Assembly: GCA_050084985.1 (NCBI GenBank)
Contig: JBITNC010000001.1
Location: 130,324,001-130,388,000 of the forward strand
DNA from: Nageia nagi
Lineage: Eukaryota > Pinophyta
Direction: 5' to 3'
Length of the DNA stretch: 64,000 bases
Of the stretch, positions 24,099 to 38,139 are shown in pieces. How positions within the stretch are numbered: the stretch's first letter is position 1; every line of letters starts with the position of its first letter. The notes beneath the pieces are model-generated. The model worked only from the letters and a program-made list of their open reading frames with translations, searched no databases and had not been told where the DNA came from. Position numbers and translations under genes: made by a program.

Positions 24099-26462
24099 TT
24101 AAACATTTATTTCTTGAGTTGATAATTGATTCATAAATTGAGTATTTGAAATATCTATCTACATTGGCTAAGATTAAGGTTGAGGCACCAGAGGTAGATT
24201 ACCCATATTTGCTAAATCTTCACTAACGTCTTGTATAATCTTCAACAACAAAGCTTCCTCTTTGGTGACATCTTCTAAAGTGGGCATGCATTATGGATTC
24301 TCAAGTTTATATTTTTCAAGGATATAATAGTCAAAGTGATGTTCTTTAATAAGTTTCTTGATAATTTTATTTTCTCTCTCAATCTTTTCCATTCTATCTT
24401 TGGCTTTGGTAGCCTTTAACAACTTTTGTTGTGCAATCTCCATGTGAATCAATAGAACTTGTGCTTTACTTTTGAAAAGTTCATATTTTTCCTAAAATAG
24501 AAATCACTATATATCAAAAAAATATTAAAATTTTTTAATGATATATTCATCATAAATAAAAGTATATAATATAAACTTACTTCAGCCTCATGCTATAGAG
24601 CTATTGCCTTGGTCATTTCAATATTTGCATATGACCATTTGTTGAAGTAAGCATGTGCCTTTGAGTTTAGATTTCCAAATTTTGTCAACACTTAAAATAA
24701 ATGTCATCCTAATATTTATTTTTTCTATTGAAGGAACCTTCAATAACACTTTTGGACAAATTATCATTCTCTTCTTCATCATCTACAACAAATAGTTGTT
24801 GTTTGTTGCAATGAATTTTAAATTTTCATTTGTTTCTTTGATAAGAGCCTTGTTCCTAAACTCCTATGTTGTTAAATCCTTGAATCATTTCACATTATTC
24901 TTGATATTTGATTATGGATTTATTTCTTCCAAATTATTTAAATAAAAACCTAATTTATGACAAGTTCCCTTTTCACTACATGCATTCTATGTGACCTCCA
25001 AATGGACAACTTTAGGTTCATCATGTGCTTTATCTTTAATCTCATTCTCTTGTAGTTGATGCTAATGTTGGGTTCCATTGTTGACACTGACTAACTCATC
25101 GATGTCACCAAAATTAGTCCTATCCAAATCATATACTCTATCCATACTTCTAGGAATTCCATAAGAGACATCTACAAATTCCATTTGTGATGGAATCGTC
25201 TATGAAATTTTTATTAACTTCATAAAATGGGATATCATTGATGCATATCTACCCTTCTATCATTAAGGTGCATGAGGTATTGGAAATATAAGATCTGTAA
25301 AATACAAAAGATTATTTTAGTGATGGGTTATCAAGTATAACCTAATAAGGCTATAAATCAATATTGATGAATCGACATATACTTGTTGATAACTTGATAT
25401 ATATATCTAAAAATAATATGATATATACATGTTGATGAATCAACATATCTTTATAAATGATTATGTAAACTTACCATAACTGACATTCTTTGTTGGGAAA
25501 GTACCATTGGGGTTGGTAGAAAGGATAAGGGGTTTTGAATTTGAAAACATATGCCTAGATGAAATTGTATTAGACACACTTTTCTCTTTAGCTCTAACAT
25601 TACTTACTATCAGACATTCTCCATCCATATATGACTGATCATTAGACTCATCAGATATTTCCTCTACACAATATTTATTTGAGAGTGAAAATCTTATTTT
25701 CATAGATTTAATGTACATGCTCTATAAAAATAATAAACCAAATAGTATTAAAATGGTATTGAAAGTGAATAGAAATATATGACTCGAGTTTGATAAAAAA
25801 ACTATACCCTAAACTCATCATCTATCATACCAAAGGATTTCATTATACCGTGAAGATAATTTGGCTTATTAGAACTCATCGTGACTAGAGTTAGAATATT
25901 TACAACTTTATGATACAATACCAGTATATAGTTTGACATATGCAAAGTAGCTTTAGTTGATATTTGATCTATTACTAGTTCATGTGTAATTTTGATCAAA
26001 ATATAGGTACACTAGTCGAACCTATTCCCACATAAGAAATAGATAAATCAAGAAACTACCCAAAATGAACAATCAATCCTCACATATGAACTCTTCATTC
26101 CCATTGTAGATGTTCTCATACCAGTTGTAGGATAAAAAAAAAACCAAAAAAGTGTGTTAAGAACTTTTATTTACAAAAGAAATAAACAAGAAAAAGATTT
26201 GGAGTAAAACACAAATTACTTATGTGCACTAAAATCAACATGAAAGTTGGACTCCAAATAGTTTTTTTCATCATTACTCAATGGAGCATGATTGCCAATA
26301 GCCTCCACATCCTAGTACAAAAGACTCGTAATATAGTGTAGGAGAAATACTAATATGGTAGCTTTTTTTGCCCTCATAAATAATGGCAATTTTGGATAAC
26401 CTTAGATCATAAATATCAATCAAAGTAGCTAACAAATCATTATCCATTAAGAAATGAGGCAT
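24099..26462 (-). pseudogene. Decayed multi-exon gene, coiled-coil C-terminus, unknown family
   Basis: Minus-strand exons with readable splice sites: 25721-25475 (acceptor TTTTTATAG, donor GTAAGT), 25294-24581 (acceptor TTTTACAG, donor GTAAGT) and 24491-24099 (acceptor TATTTTAG). Phases agree across the joins. Upstream frames at 26462-26274 and 25999-25802 probably are earlier exons. Sequence blocks: CVEEISDESNDQSYMDGE; IPSQMEFVDVSYGIPRSMD; AHAYFNKWSYANIEMTKAI; then a lysine/glutamate-rich coiled coil (IAQQKLLKATKAKDRMEK, IERENKIIKKLIKEH). Stops inside are nearly all TAG/TAA at places where Gln would fit; one frameshift lies near 24690. It is convergent with the hAT pseudogene and may be a passenger or partner ORF of a transposon, or an old host gene. 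Function unknown. Confidence 0.55.
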
Positions 26463-26688
26463 TTATATTAGGCCTTCAATCTAGGTTCCTAGACATAAGA
26501 CGTATCAATGATTGATGTAGTTAATAGCATCTCTTTCAATGCAGTTATCAGTGAATTCTTGAAAGTGAGCTTTAGCCTCATACTTCCTTGTATTATTTGG
26601 GTTGAACTTGATACGGTATTAGTATAGTAAAATGTTGAGGCATACATTGAATGGATAGCCCAAAGAAGAAATATAATCTGAGGCTAAA

Positions 26689-26880
26689 GAGTGAAAATAG
26701 GATGGCTCATTGAAATGAGGTGTGTAATGAATAGAGGGCCCAAGGGGGCTATCTAAATAAAGACAATAGAGTGAAAACAAGATGACTCATTGAAATGATA
26801 CATACAATGAATAGAGGGCCTAGGGAGGCTATCTAAATAGATGCTAGAGAGTAAAAATTAGGGTATCATTGAATAGAAAA
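26689..26880. repeat. 80-bp tandem repeat, 2.4 copies
   Basis: Units begin GAGTGAAAA at 26689 and 26769 and GAGTAAAAA at 26849, an exact 80-bp period. The units share GATGACTCATTGAAATGA-type and AATAGAGGGCC blocks. Confidence 0.88.
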
Positions 26881-27009
26881 GGTCGAGACATAATGAAAAG
26901 AAGGAAAAAATGCACAAAAATGAGGGGGTTATCATATTTATATGGGCATCATTTAATATGTGTAGCTATTAATACATTAGGACCTGACTAGTTGACCATA
27001 TTTTAGCAT

Positions 27010-27270
27010 TTGCCATCTCAATATTCTTCCCTTTGGTTTTTTGACATCCTTTCTTTAGGCATCTTAACATCCTTTACTTTGATGTCTCGACATCTTTCAT
27101 TTGGCATCTTGATGTCCTACATTTGGTATCTCAATATCCTTACCTTTTGCATCTAGACTTATTATCATTTGGCATATCAAAATCCTTACCTTTGGCATTT
27201 AGACATATTTTTATTTAGCGTATAGATGAGTTGACATCTTTTGACTTCAAATTGGCATCTCATCAGGTTT
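27010..27270. repeat. Degenerate minisatellite, ~30-bp period
   Basis: Roughly eight imperfect units of the type ACATCCTTT.CTTTGGCATCTTG follow each other with period about 28-34 bases. Units are diverged, so the array is old. Confidence 0.6.
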
Positions 27271-30200
27271 TCATTTATCATCTCCTAAATGCATCATATT
27301 CCCAATTACCATCTCAACATCTATGAAAATTTTTCAATAGATTTCAAATTATTTTGCCTCACTTTGAACAAGTTTTCAAGTTGTTCACTTCCATCATGAA
27401 TAAGTTTCCAAGTTGTTAGCACCCATTTATGAATAATTTTCCAAGTTGTTCGTCCCATTTTTAGAAGTCAATTTTTTGGAATGTGTTACAATTTTCTTTA
27501 CATGGAAATGAAGGGAAATATGTGGTAAAGAAAAATGGCCATAAGGATTATGAATGCAAACATCCATAACTGCTAAGCTACATGGAACGAGAAAGGAAAA
27601 ATCCATAAGGTTGGAGATCCATCTAATAAACACAAATTCATGTGAATCCTTCCACCAATTGTAAAAAAGTATAGCTTGAATGCCTCAACATAAAGAAGTG
27701 CGATACACTCATACTTAACTCACAATTAGTAATAAAAATCTAAAATCCAAAGAGCAAGTATTCAAAAAAAATCCCATACATGAAATCAACTTCAATAACA
27801 TTTTGCTTGGGACCAATCCCATAATGCACCATCCCAAAAATATACATGATCCAAAACACTGGTGATAAAATATTAAAAGACTTAGCATAAAACAAGGGTG
27901 ACATAGTTCAATTAAAATTAACTATTTCTATTGCATGGAGCATAAGAACAAGTGCTCAAGGAAAATACCATTACAATATTGTTGTGCTATGATTTATAGA
28001 AAGTAAATCAATATTCAAAAGATACAATAATAACTATCATATATCTAATCAATATTTTAGGAATTAAATACTAGTCCTAGCATATTTTATGGAGGCCATG
28101 CCTCAGTCAGATACCATTGACAATGTGAGGATAAGGTCTTATTGAGAAAATATATTCCATACTATGAATTTGATAGAGTGGTTCAAAGCTTCTAAATTTT
28201 CTTTTGTAAATGAGATGACCAATATCATTTATGATATCATAACATTTATTATTAGTACCATTCCATTATGACTAATCTTCTTGAAGATTTTGCATAATAT
28301 AACTAATCACTAATTGAATTTGAATTTATAAGGACCCCTAGAATATGCATAGAAAGAACCTAGTTATTTGAGTAATGGTGGGTAATATTATGTGATTTTG
28401 TAATCTTTGAGTAATTTGGTGTGTAATGGGCAAGGTTAGTCATTTGGTCGGGTGATACCATGCCAAGGTATACCATTCACATGGTATGAGAAAATTTCAT
28501 TCCCTAGATGTAAAAAAATATGCAATTCCTGCCAACATGGTATTCCTTGAAACTTATACCTTACATCAATATAATCTAGGTCCCATGCCTAAAAAAAAGC
28601 TACTATAATAAATAAAATAACAATAGAGATAAGAGATCATCTCTAGGTATTTTCAATATAAGATAATCATAAAATGGGGAGCATGGTGAGAAAACAATGA
28701 CAATGATCACCAAAAGGTTTGGGACTCATGGAGTCGATTAGAATAATTATCTACCAGGATGAGTTCAATCACCCAAGAAAATATGTAAGAGTCAATCCTG
28801 GGGTGAAGGATTGAGAAAATATACTTTCCCTTGAAGGAATAAAAAATGTGTAACAATATTAAAATATTTAAAAATCTTGCACAAAAATAACATATTTATA
28901 GCATAAAATTTAAAATTTTAGATTTTATATAACATTCGTTCCTCAAAAAAGGTTTCTTTATCCATTCTAGAGAAAAAAACATACTGAAGAAAGCAATCAA
29001 CTATTGGAGCTTGGTAGCAGTAGGAAGGATGGAAAAATATGAATCCTTTCAAACAGTTCTTAAACCTCCCAGAATGTATAATAGGGTAGAAAATATGCAT
29101 TTCTTACCTCCAAAAAAGCATAATAGTTTTTGCAATTAAGTTAATTAAGAACATGGCATGTGGTGGGAGCTTGAAAGCACTCATACATATTTCTATAGTA
29201 CATAAGAAAATTATAACCATACATGGGATTCTATGTTACTTGCATATTCTATGATTGGGATGTATGCACAACTTTATCATTTTGATGGTGAGAGCCTCAT
29301 TTTGATTCTTACAATGCTTGAGAAGATATTCATTGGTATAAGTAAACTAGGGGGTTTAGGGTTTTGAAGAAGGAGTGATGAGCTAAGGGAGAGATTTGAC
29401 CCCTTGGGAAGGAAAGAAGTGGGAATGGGGAAATGAGAGGTCAATGATAGGTATGGAATAATTACAACAAATGAGTGAGGGAGGACACAATGGATGGATG
29501 GAAGAGATGATGATGGTGGGGGAAAGACATGGATGTAGGTGTGGGTACAATATGGAACACTTATTTACAAGGGAAGGGTGAGGATGGTAGAAGACCCCTA
29601 TTTACATGGCCTCTATACCAAGGATTATCCTTCTCAAGCTTCCAAAAATACCAATATCTTATCTCTCCATATCCTCTTTATTTTATTTCAATCATTTCTA
29701 TTAAGATATCTCATTTTATAGAGAAAGTTGAAGTACTTACTATACACTCGATGCACACTAATTTTCTTAATTCATATAATACTCTCAATTTGGTAAGATC
29801 TCCTTCAAAGAGATTGGAGTTGAAGTTTAAAATTGTCATCATTTTATTTTTGGTAAAATGATCCTAATGAGACTTTTGTAGGATAACTTTGATCCTATAT
29901 ATATGAACTAAGTCCAAAGTACATTAATTTTTGCTTGGTCTAACAAAATTTACATATACAAGCATAATTATTTATGAGCGAAGTTGGAACATTATCACAT
30001 ACAAACTAACTCAACCTAATAATACCTATTGCATCCTTTCTAATTGAGGTCTTCTCTTTTTTTTTCCTTTCCTCTTACTGTCTTCCCATTTGAATATATT
30101 TGATTAGTAATTACTTATATCTCAATTTCTTCTATTCTATAACTAATGAAATTTTAGTTCTGAAATATATTTCATAAATAAAGGTACCTTTAAAAAAATT

Positions 30201-30319
30201 TCATAATATAGAAGAAGTATACATAATAACAAATTCATCTATATTATAGAATACTTATTGAGATCATATTTATAATTTTATTCATGAAATTCTCCTTATT
30301 TACTCTTTTTTAATAAGGA

Positions 30320-30510
30320 AACAAGTAAGGACTGATGGCTTGCCCTAGTTTTCAACCCATGCGCATGGAGAGGTAGTGACCTTGGTTCAAATCCCTTAGT
30401 TTTGGTATAACCAAAGTGTGTTTCAAGATAGCACCATTGGTTACATTAAATGATTTACTCTAGCACAAGTAGAGGTTATAGTGGAACAAAAAGGAGGATT
30501 TAAAGCCATG
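30320..30510 (+). mobile_element. SINE-like element (box B)
   Basis: A full box-B match, GGTTCAAATCCC, lies at 30384-30395 and is preceded about 50 bases upstream by a weak box-A-like TGGCTTGCCCTAG. No ORF. I could not define target duplications or a tail, so limits are approximate. Confidence 0.4.
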
Positions 30511-31685
30511 AAATGGTGAAGAATAATGTATCTAATTATCCATTCCTCTTGTTTAACATAATAAATAAAAAAATAATGTTTAGTATATTATTTTACTTGA
30601 GACCAAATTTTCCTTTACTTGAATGTTGTAATGATAATTCTTTCAAGGCAAAATTAGGGCTATCTTCTTTTAATTTTTAAAAACCAAAATAATAATCTCA
30701 AAAAAAAGATAATGTAATAAGCCTTTTTTGACCCATAAGCTTTTGTTTCTCACTTAAATTTTAATTAGAAATGGTCTTTTAATGAAAAATATTTCACCAC
30801 TATTATGATAATATCATAAATTAGTATGACCCATCTATCAAGTAAAGTTCCATATTAACGTATCAAAATTAATTAATTTGGCAATATTGTCAATCAAGGT
30901 TTCACATACCTTTATGATTTCATATATTTTTATTGCTTACTCACTGATCAAGGATATATGCTACCTTGATAATTTTAATTCACATAACAATATTATTGAT
31001 TAAAAGCTTTTTACGAGCTATCCAGTCAACTACTCTAAGGACATTCCCTTCTAGTCCATCATAAGATATTAAGGTACAAACCAATTATTTGAATAATACA
31101 AGTATTTATAATGTATCTTAATAAGAAAAACTTTAAAAAAATATAGTAACATCCCTTAATTAATAAAAGTACCAAATAAGGTTAACATACCTTTCATACA
31201 AATTCATATTTTAAAATCTATAAAATAGAGACAACACAAAATTTTAGAATCCTCAATTTATACAAAGGAAGTTCTAAAAATAATGAAAAATTACATGAAG
31301 TCAAGTTTACAAACCAAACAACAAGGAGGAAATATGTAACAAAAAAAGGATAAAGTTTTTCGCTATCCTATTTCTTATCAAGGAAGCATTCCATTGTACA
31401 AACTAAGCTCTAACATAAAAATAATGATATTCTACTTTTTCCCTTAGAAAATATTTTAGGAATAATTATATAGTATTTTATCATCTATAATATTTTTTAT
31501 TAGATTAGATGATGGATTTTTAAAAGGAATCCTAGCCTTTTTACATAGCCTTTCCTTAGAAGATATTACAATTTAGGTCATAAGAGAGATGTAGGCTAAT
31601 AAGTGGCTAGTTCTAAAATCCCAAATTCAAATCTAACACCAAACCTTAATATTATTAAGAAAACCATAGAATTCAACGAATCCAC

Positions 31686-32675
31686 TAAACGGAAACAAGA
31701 ATGAAAATAAAATTCTAAACCCGCATATGATAATATGAATGCTAGAATCTTCCTTTGTAATGATGAAAGGAAATAAAAAGAGATTGAAACAAACATGTCA
31801 AAATGGAAAAATCTTAACTCAAAGAGAACACAAGACAGTAACCTCCAAAACCTGGTGTTGAGTTTGAGAATGGTTCTCACCCACACATCATAAAATCCAT
31901 GCTCAAAGGATTTCCATTATGAGCCCAAAATATTATCATTAATTCTAAGAACCATATAAGGATCTATTGCTATATAGGTAAATAATTTCCCTTGCTTGTG
32001 TTTCACCCCAAATTCTATGTCAATTTCCTTCACTCAATATTTTAAAACATCTAAATTATGAAATACCAACCAAAAGACATTACCTTATGTAAATATTTGG
32101 GTCCTTGTATAACCAACCATAGAGCCTATACATCTGTAGCTATATCTAAATATTAGGACTTCAAAAAAGGGAAAATAAAACCTTGCACTTATCAAATCCT
32201 TTAACTAAAACACCCCTCCACTAGGTTCATCAGGGAAGAGGGCTTTTCAAACCTCTATAATGCCCTTCCTCCAGATTACACCTCAAAACCCTCCCAAATG
32301 AAACTCTTTTGGGAATACTTCAATAAAAAGTAACATTTAACCTAAAAGAACCTACATCCTCAAATATTTCTCTAATAAAAACCCCTTCTCTCCCTTCATA
32401 GCAAAAGCCATTGGATCCAATCTAGATTTGGGAATTGATAACCCAAAGGATGAAATGAAACTAAAATATTAGGCACCTCCAACTATCCTAGATGCAATGA
32501 GTTTAATATGGATCCCTTTTCACACAACAAGACCTCAAGCCATCAAAAAGAAATAGAACCATAAGATGCCCCTTCCTTCATGAAATATTTCCAACAATGA
32601 TCCTAAAATTCAAAAGGAACATGAAGGTCCTCCTATAATACTTAAAAAGCCTTAGAATGTAACATTGAAGATTAC
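31686..32675. repeat. ~1.05-kb tandem array, unit 1 (left part)
   Basis: Unit 1 starts near AAGAATGAAAATAAAATTC (31690) and matches the units at 44167-48277. It is interrupted at ATTAC (32671-32675) by an LTR element; its last ~70 bases lie at 44098-44166. No convincing coding frame; minus-strand frames such as 31596-31886 recur as diverged versions in other units. Confidence 0.85.
32671..32675. repeat. 5-bp TSD ATTAC, left
   Basis: Matches 44098-44102. Joining the flanks at this pentamer restores the tandem-repeat unit sequence (GATTAC followed by CTCCAAAT) seen uninterrupted at about 45.07, 46.11, 47.16 and 48.21 kb. Confidence 0.9.
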
Positions 32676-35600
32676 TCTAATGCTACTCAATCTTTCATAA
32701 TCTAAAACCCTTAAATTTAGGACCAATTTTTTTTTATCTTTTATCAATTTGTTAGTATCTCAAGGTTTACTATTAGTAGACTTATATCCCACATACATTA
32801 TATATTTATACCTTATCAACTTTATTTAGCCTTCATCCTTTCTTTGTAAGTATAAGGGTTCATTCACCAGGCATTCCTTACCTTGCTTGTGACCAAATAC
32901 TCCTAATGATCATGCCCTTATCTTATTTGAATTTCATTACCCTCTTCTTGAACTTGAGAAAGGGTATATGTCATGCCATAAGATTTAATATCATTCATTT
33001 AAGTTCAAACCTTATTTTAGCTTTATTTGAGAAACTTTACTATTTAGAGCCCTTAGTGCTTTCCATGGAATCCCAAAAGATCCCATTCGTTCCCATTGAG
33101 TCCAATTGATACCCATTTTAATCCTAAGGATCCCTAAGGTTTCCCAAATGATCCCAAAGTACCTTTTGTAACCTTAGTTCAAATTTAAGATTATTTCTAA
33201 GTCATTGGGACAAATATTAATTCCCACTCCTATTTGCGTTAATCATAGCATTAGTCATACTGTCTTTTGTAAAGAACCTCATTAAATCATAAAGCTAATA
33301 ACTTACATAAACCAAACACAAAATCATCTACTTTTCATTTACTATACAAGATAATCTTATTGATCCTTTCTAAGTTAAAACAAAAACATTATTCCATTAC
33401 AACAAGGTCATTTACATCGAGTAAAGTTCATATAACTCTTGAAGTCTTCATCATTTAATTACAAACAATTACAAAATATAATACATCATACAAATGTAAT
33501 ACAAATGGAATAAATCATTTTATTTCATATCAATGACCTATTAAGTTATCTTTATCTCATCGTGGAACACCTCCATCGGTCTTTGTGCAACGAGTGTCTT
33601 CATGGACCTTTGGTGGATAGTTTGAGTACTAGGAGGGAGGAGGATCAAGACATACCCAATTATTTTTAATTGACCATGATGTAAGAAAATTACATGATTT
33701 CTAACTTTAAAAACCTCAGAAGGATTTTAGGTCCTTTACGGACTACCTTCTTTCCTTGGTCATGCAATAATCCACCTTACATTTAACTAATGCACATTTT
33801 GATCCATCTTCAATAATTAATCCATAATCAATGCAGCTCACTTATATTATTCCAATAATTGATCATCTTATTAATTATTTCACTTTCGTTCTTATTTCAT
33901 TATTATAAACCTCAAGAAGTTTAGAAAACCTTTCCTACATTGTTTAATTAATTCAATACTTTATAAACTATGTCTTCACAATTCAAATATAATAAGAAAA
34001 GTATCTACTGTACTTTCCATTATAGTTCATCTACAATTTACATCCCTTCTTTTACTTTATTTAACAATATTTCTCCTTTCAAAGTTTATTTAACAAATCA
34101 TTATTTTTATTTAACTCTAATTTAATTAATTACTAAATCAATATCATAGTAAATTTAAAATTTGATCACTCTAAATTATCTGGTCGTTGAAACAGAGGAC
34201 GATCTTATTACAGTTTTTGGCCCTGAAACTCGACCACACTATATTTCATCCTCACGAAAGAGAGAATTCTGCTCAAGATTTTTGGGGAAAAGACTTGGAG
34301 ATCAAAGTGAGGAAATTGCCTGTCTCAAAGTAACACCCAGCAAAGTTAAAGGTAATATAATTTTTGCATTTCTTGTCTTCATTTCTCCGAACAATGTCAT
34401 ATTGAGAGCACCAGAGATAGACTATGAACTTGCAGGTTTAATGGACTTAGAGAAAGAGGCACTGTTTGTGAGGGTGGAATCTCGTAAGTAAAACTTTGTA
34501 TCTATTTTCTTCTATCGTGTGATGCTTTCACAGCTAGGTTGGCTAAGGATTTACGGCGTTGTAGGAACTATGCTACTTTCATAGTGTTAGAGGGGTTAAT
34601 GTCAGGCCAAAATCAATCCATGGTGACTTGGCTATTTGCGTAGAGGATCCATATAGGTAAGGGCGATTGTGGTAAACAACAAAGAAAAGAATCGATATGA
34701 TATTATTGAAAAGTAGTGTTTTAGAATACGAGATGGTTTTGGCGATAGATCTACGGCTTCTCTGGATAATCCAATGGACACAGAATGTACAGGCCAGAGA
34801 TGTTATTGAAATTTTCCAGTGCGTTAAGCATAATAGTCTTCAGAGGTATGGAGACTCAACCCAGAAGTTTCAGGAACTACTCTTATTGACTCTAATGGCT
34901 GGACAAATTTCTAACTCTACAATTATCCTATTGAATCCTGTGCTATTACTTTTCTAGCGAATTGGAAAGGAGAGAAACACAGCTTCATTCAAGGCGAGGA
35001 GTCTAAGTCTCATTATGCTACACAAAGCATTGTAAAAAAAATGTAGAAGAAAATACAGCAAGGCAAAGCAACATCGCTATCTTATGATTAGAGAGGCCAT
35101 GGCGCTAGTAAGATTTAAGTAGATGCAATGATCAGTCGAAAAGCCAGGTTCTAAAAACCTTTGTCAACATGCGCCATCGTGGGAGCTTGAGAGAAAAATA
35201 TAGAAATCTACCAAAGCATAAATGAAACGCTTTTCTCATCGAATATTGAGGATGTGAATACTTGATATGTAAAAATTACGCACAAGGCCTGAAAATCATT
35301 TGTCAATGGTGCTTCGTAGATTAAAATGATAGCATAATACAGAGGTCAAAAATGGATTTTTTAAAGGGCAGTCGAGAGAATAATGTAGCAAAACTCAGAG
35401 CCTTTACCAATAATTTTCCAGCGCAATCCAAAGTGGAAACCTTCGAATGAGATATGGGGATTTAGAACGTGGGTGAACATATAAATTCAGAAATGCCTAG
35501 TATGAAAATATAGTAAGTGAAAAGGAGAATAATGTTTCGAAACATTGTCAAGATTCAAAGCTGAAGATCATAAAAAAAAATATTTTACTAGTATCATAAA

Positions 35601-36814
35601 TTACATATTACAATTATACTAATACTTTCCATTAATATATTTTAAATAAAATAAAACTAATAAGATCTCATCCCTTTACTTTTTAAGGAAAAGATAATAT
35701 ACCAATCTCTACACTTATCAATACAATTAATATGTGTTCAAAAGGTACAAAACCTTTAACAATAATAAATTCTATGAAGCTTTATCAAATGTTACTTTCA
35801 CACAACTCATTAAATATCCTCAATAAATGACTACTTTAACTATACATTTTGGAAATGTAATAGAATGCACCTTAACTTGGGAAGAGGAGAGGGACTTCTT
35901 TTCTTCACATAACTCTACTTTCAAGTTTGAAAAATAAAAATAATAAGATAGGAGCTATATGTCTTTCCTAATGTTCTACCCTTTATTTATAGCTAAGGAG
36001 ACTCAAGTATTCCAAATGGATGTCTACTCAATTTTTTAATAAGTTTTGATGATAGGTCTTAATAAAGTTATTGATGATTGTAGTGTCATTAAATAACTTG
36101 AAGTCTTTTTTATTAATTGAAAAAATAATGCCAACTAGTGCCCCATACTTAACACAAGGAAACAAAATAAGTAGAGCCATAATTCAATGATTTTTATAAA
36201 CCATTAACACCTTGTAATATCCCAAAGTGACATTAGTCATTTCTAACTTTAATTATTTTAATTATCATCTTATTTTACTAATAACTATAAATAGAAATTC
36301 AAATTTGAAAGAATATTTCTAAATTCAAATTCAAAAGAATATTCCTTGCCCTCCCTTTTTGAATTTACCTTTCAAAAATTCACAGTAGAAGATTAATCAC
36401 ACATTTTGCCTACGATGGTAACCTCAATCTGCAGGATAATTGTTAATTCACACACACATCCACAAACACCATTCATCATGAAAATCAACATCCTTAATTT
36501 CTTTACCATGGAACTATATAATCTACGATGATCATTGGGGTTTATCCGTGAATCAACGTTAATCATTTCTTCACTCTTACCTTTTTGTTCCTATGACCAA
36601 TTCACCTTTGTATCCTTGGATCTTCAACTGCTCTTTTCATTTTGTAGTAACCTGTTACCTGCATCATAAAATCTTGAAGCCAACATCAACTCAATACAAA
36701 TAATACATATTTTTGCTTAAAATCTATCATCACATAGCAATGGTTCAAACATAATTTCATTTACATGCTCGATAGTGTTTGAGGTCAAATGGTGTCATTG
36801 GGCAGGTCGATACA
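32676..36814 (-). repeat. 3' LTR (left copy), 4139 bp
   Basis: In element orientation it runs from TGTATCGACCTGCCC (36814 side) to GAGTAGCATTAGA (32676 side); the terminal CA has mutated to GA. It matches the right LTR throughout. It keeps ~145 bases (about 35280-35425) missing from the right LTR and lacks ~43 bases present at about 40590-40635. Confidence 0.88.
34160..35480 (+). other. GC-richer, gene-like island inside left LTR
   Basis: Composition changes sharply to more G and C. On the plus strand, antisense to the element, a 109-codon frame (34162-34491) contains VETEDDLITVFGPETRP, KREFCSRFLGKRLGDQ and DLEKEALFVRVESRK, ending at a strong donor-like CTCGTAAGT. The right LTR has the same island at 41600-42715 with one stop in this frame. 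It may be a captured host-gene fragment or just LTR regulatory sequence; I do not recognise the protein. Confidence 0.4.
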
Positions 36815-36830
36815 TAATCCCTCTTTTAGG
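36815..36830 (-). other. Polypurine tract of LARD-like element
   Basis: On the minus strand CCTAAAAGAGGGATTA directly precedes the LTR start TGTATCGACC. Position and purine content fit the plus-strand primer site. Confidence 0.65.
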
Positions 36831-38139
36831 ACTAGCATAGTCCTCTGTGTTACTTTTTTTTCTATTTTAATGAGAGCATATATCTTGGTGTCTCAAATTA
36901 TTACATCAAATTCAACATTTTCAAGGGATATTAAGATGATCCAACTTGAGTTTGGGTCAATCGTTAGTTGACCTTCAAGTGGGTTAAGTTGATCAACTAC
37001 TAAAATTGATCAACCCCTAGAGTTCACCTCCATAACCCTTCATGGATTATGTTAAGATCCTGGGTGTGTGGATTCACTAACAGGTCTTTTCTGATCATCA
37101 ACATGGTCTTTTCTTGATTCAGATTATCTTTTTGAATCCAAAGAAATTCTTTTCATTCTCATTTAGAAAAACATTTTATAAGTCATCAAAATTTCCTTTC
37201 TAACCTATCTTTGTAAGAATAATAAATAGATTTCCTGTTAACGATTTATAGCAAACCAAAAAGATAAGCGAACAATCATTCGCATTTTAGGAATTTTCCT
37301 ACATTTCGCATTTTTTCCTTTTGATAGTACAAATGGTACTAAACATTCATTTGTAGTACTCATAATAAATAATCACTTATTTAAATCAATTAATATTTTA
37401 AGAAATTGGAGACTTTATCCCATTTGACTCTTCATTAGAGATACATTTTTCACCTTTATCATCGGATGATTTTGATGTTACATGAATACTATGTTAAAAT
37501 AACTATTTTTCATACCTTTGTGCTTATATATTCCATTTTTTCTTTTTCTTATAGGAGGCACTAAGGTGTGCAAATGCTTGTTCTTGCACACTTTGGATTT
37601 ACTAGATCAACTTTCATTCTTGGTCGATGAGTTCAATCATCAACTTATTTCTATTTGAATAGGAAATATTCCAAATTCTTTCGCATTCCTCATACTCCCA
37701 TTGAATATGCCTTATTTATTCTTCAACATTCTTTAACTATTATTGTAGATATTCATTTTCTATGAGAGCTTGCATCCTTCCTTTATCTTTAATGATTTTT
37801 AACATTGTGTTTTCATAAGAAAAGTAATTTAAGAAGTATTAACTTTTTTGTTGGGATGTAATGTTGTACATTTAAAGTTTAATTTTCAATGTCATATCAT
37901 GCATTTATTAGCCATAATATCTCTCAATAATATCTACAAAATATCTTTAGATATTCTTTTCAGGGTACCAATTCTTATCATCTATAATTCTTTGATGGAT
38001 ATTTAGTGTGTATTCTCCCTTTGTTTACTCATTCGAGTGTTTTTGTATATCATTTATCATTTATTAGGTATCTTGTTCTAGGTAGATGTTGGTTTTATAG
38101 GTAGGATTTCCTAATCTTTGATGCATTGAATAATGAATC

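Larger units (their letters stand above)
26463..31685. other. Long stretch without recognised genes; minisatellites and a SINE-like piece
   Basis: Open frames here (for example 29529-29861 +, 27427-27633 -) are short and show no family features or splice patterns. Recognisable structures are the 80-bp tandem repeat at 26689, the degenerate minisatellite at 27010 and a box-B-containing segment at 30320-30510, listed separately. Confidence 0.45.
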
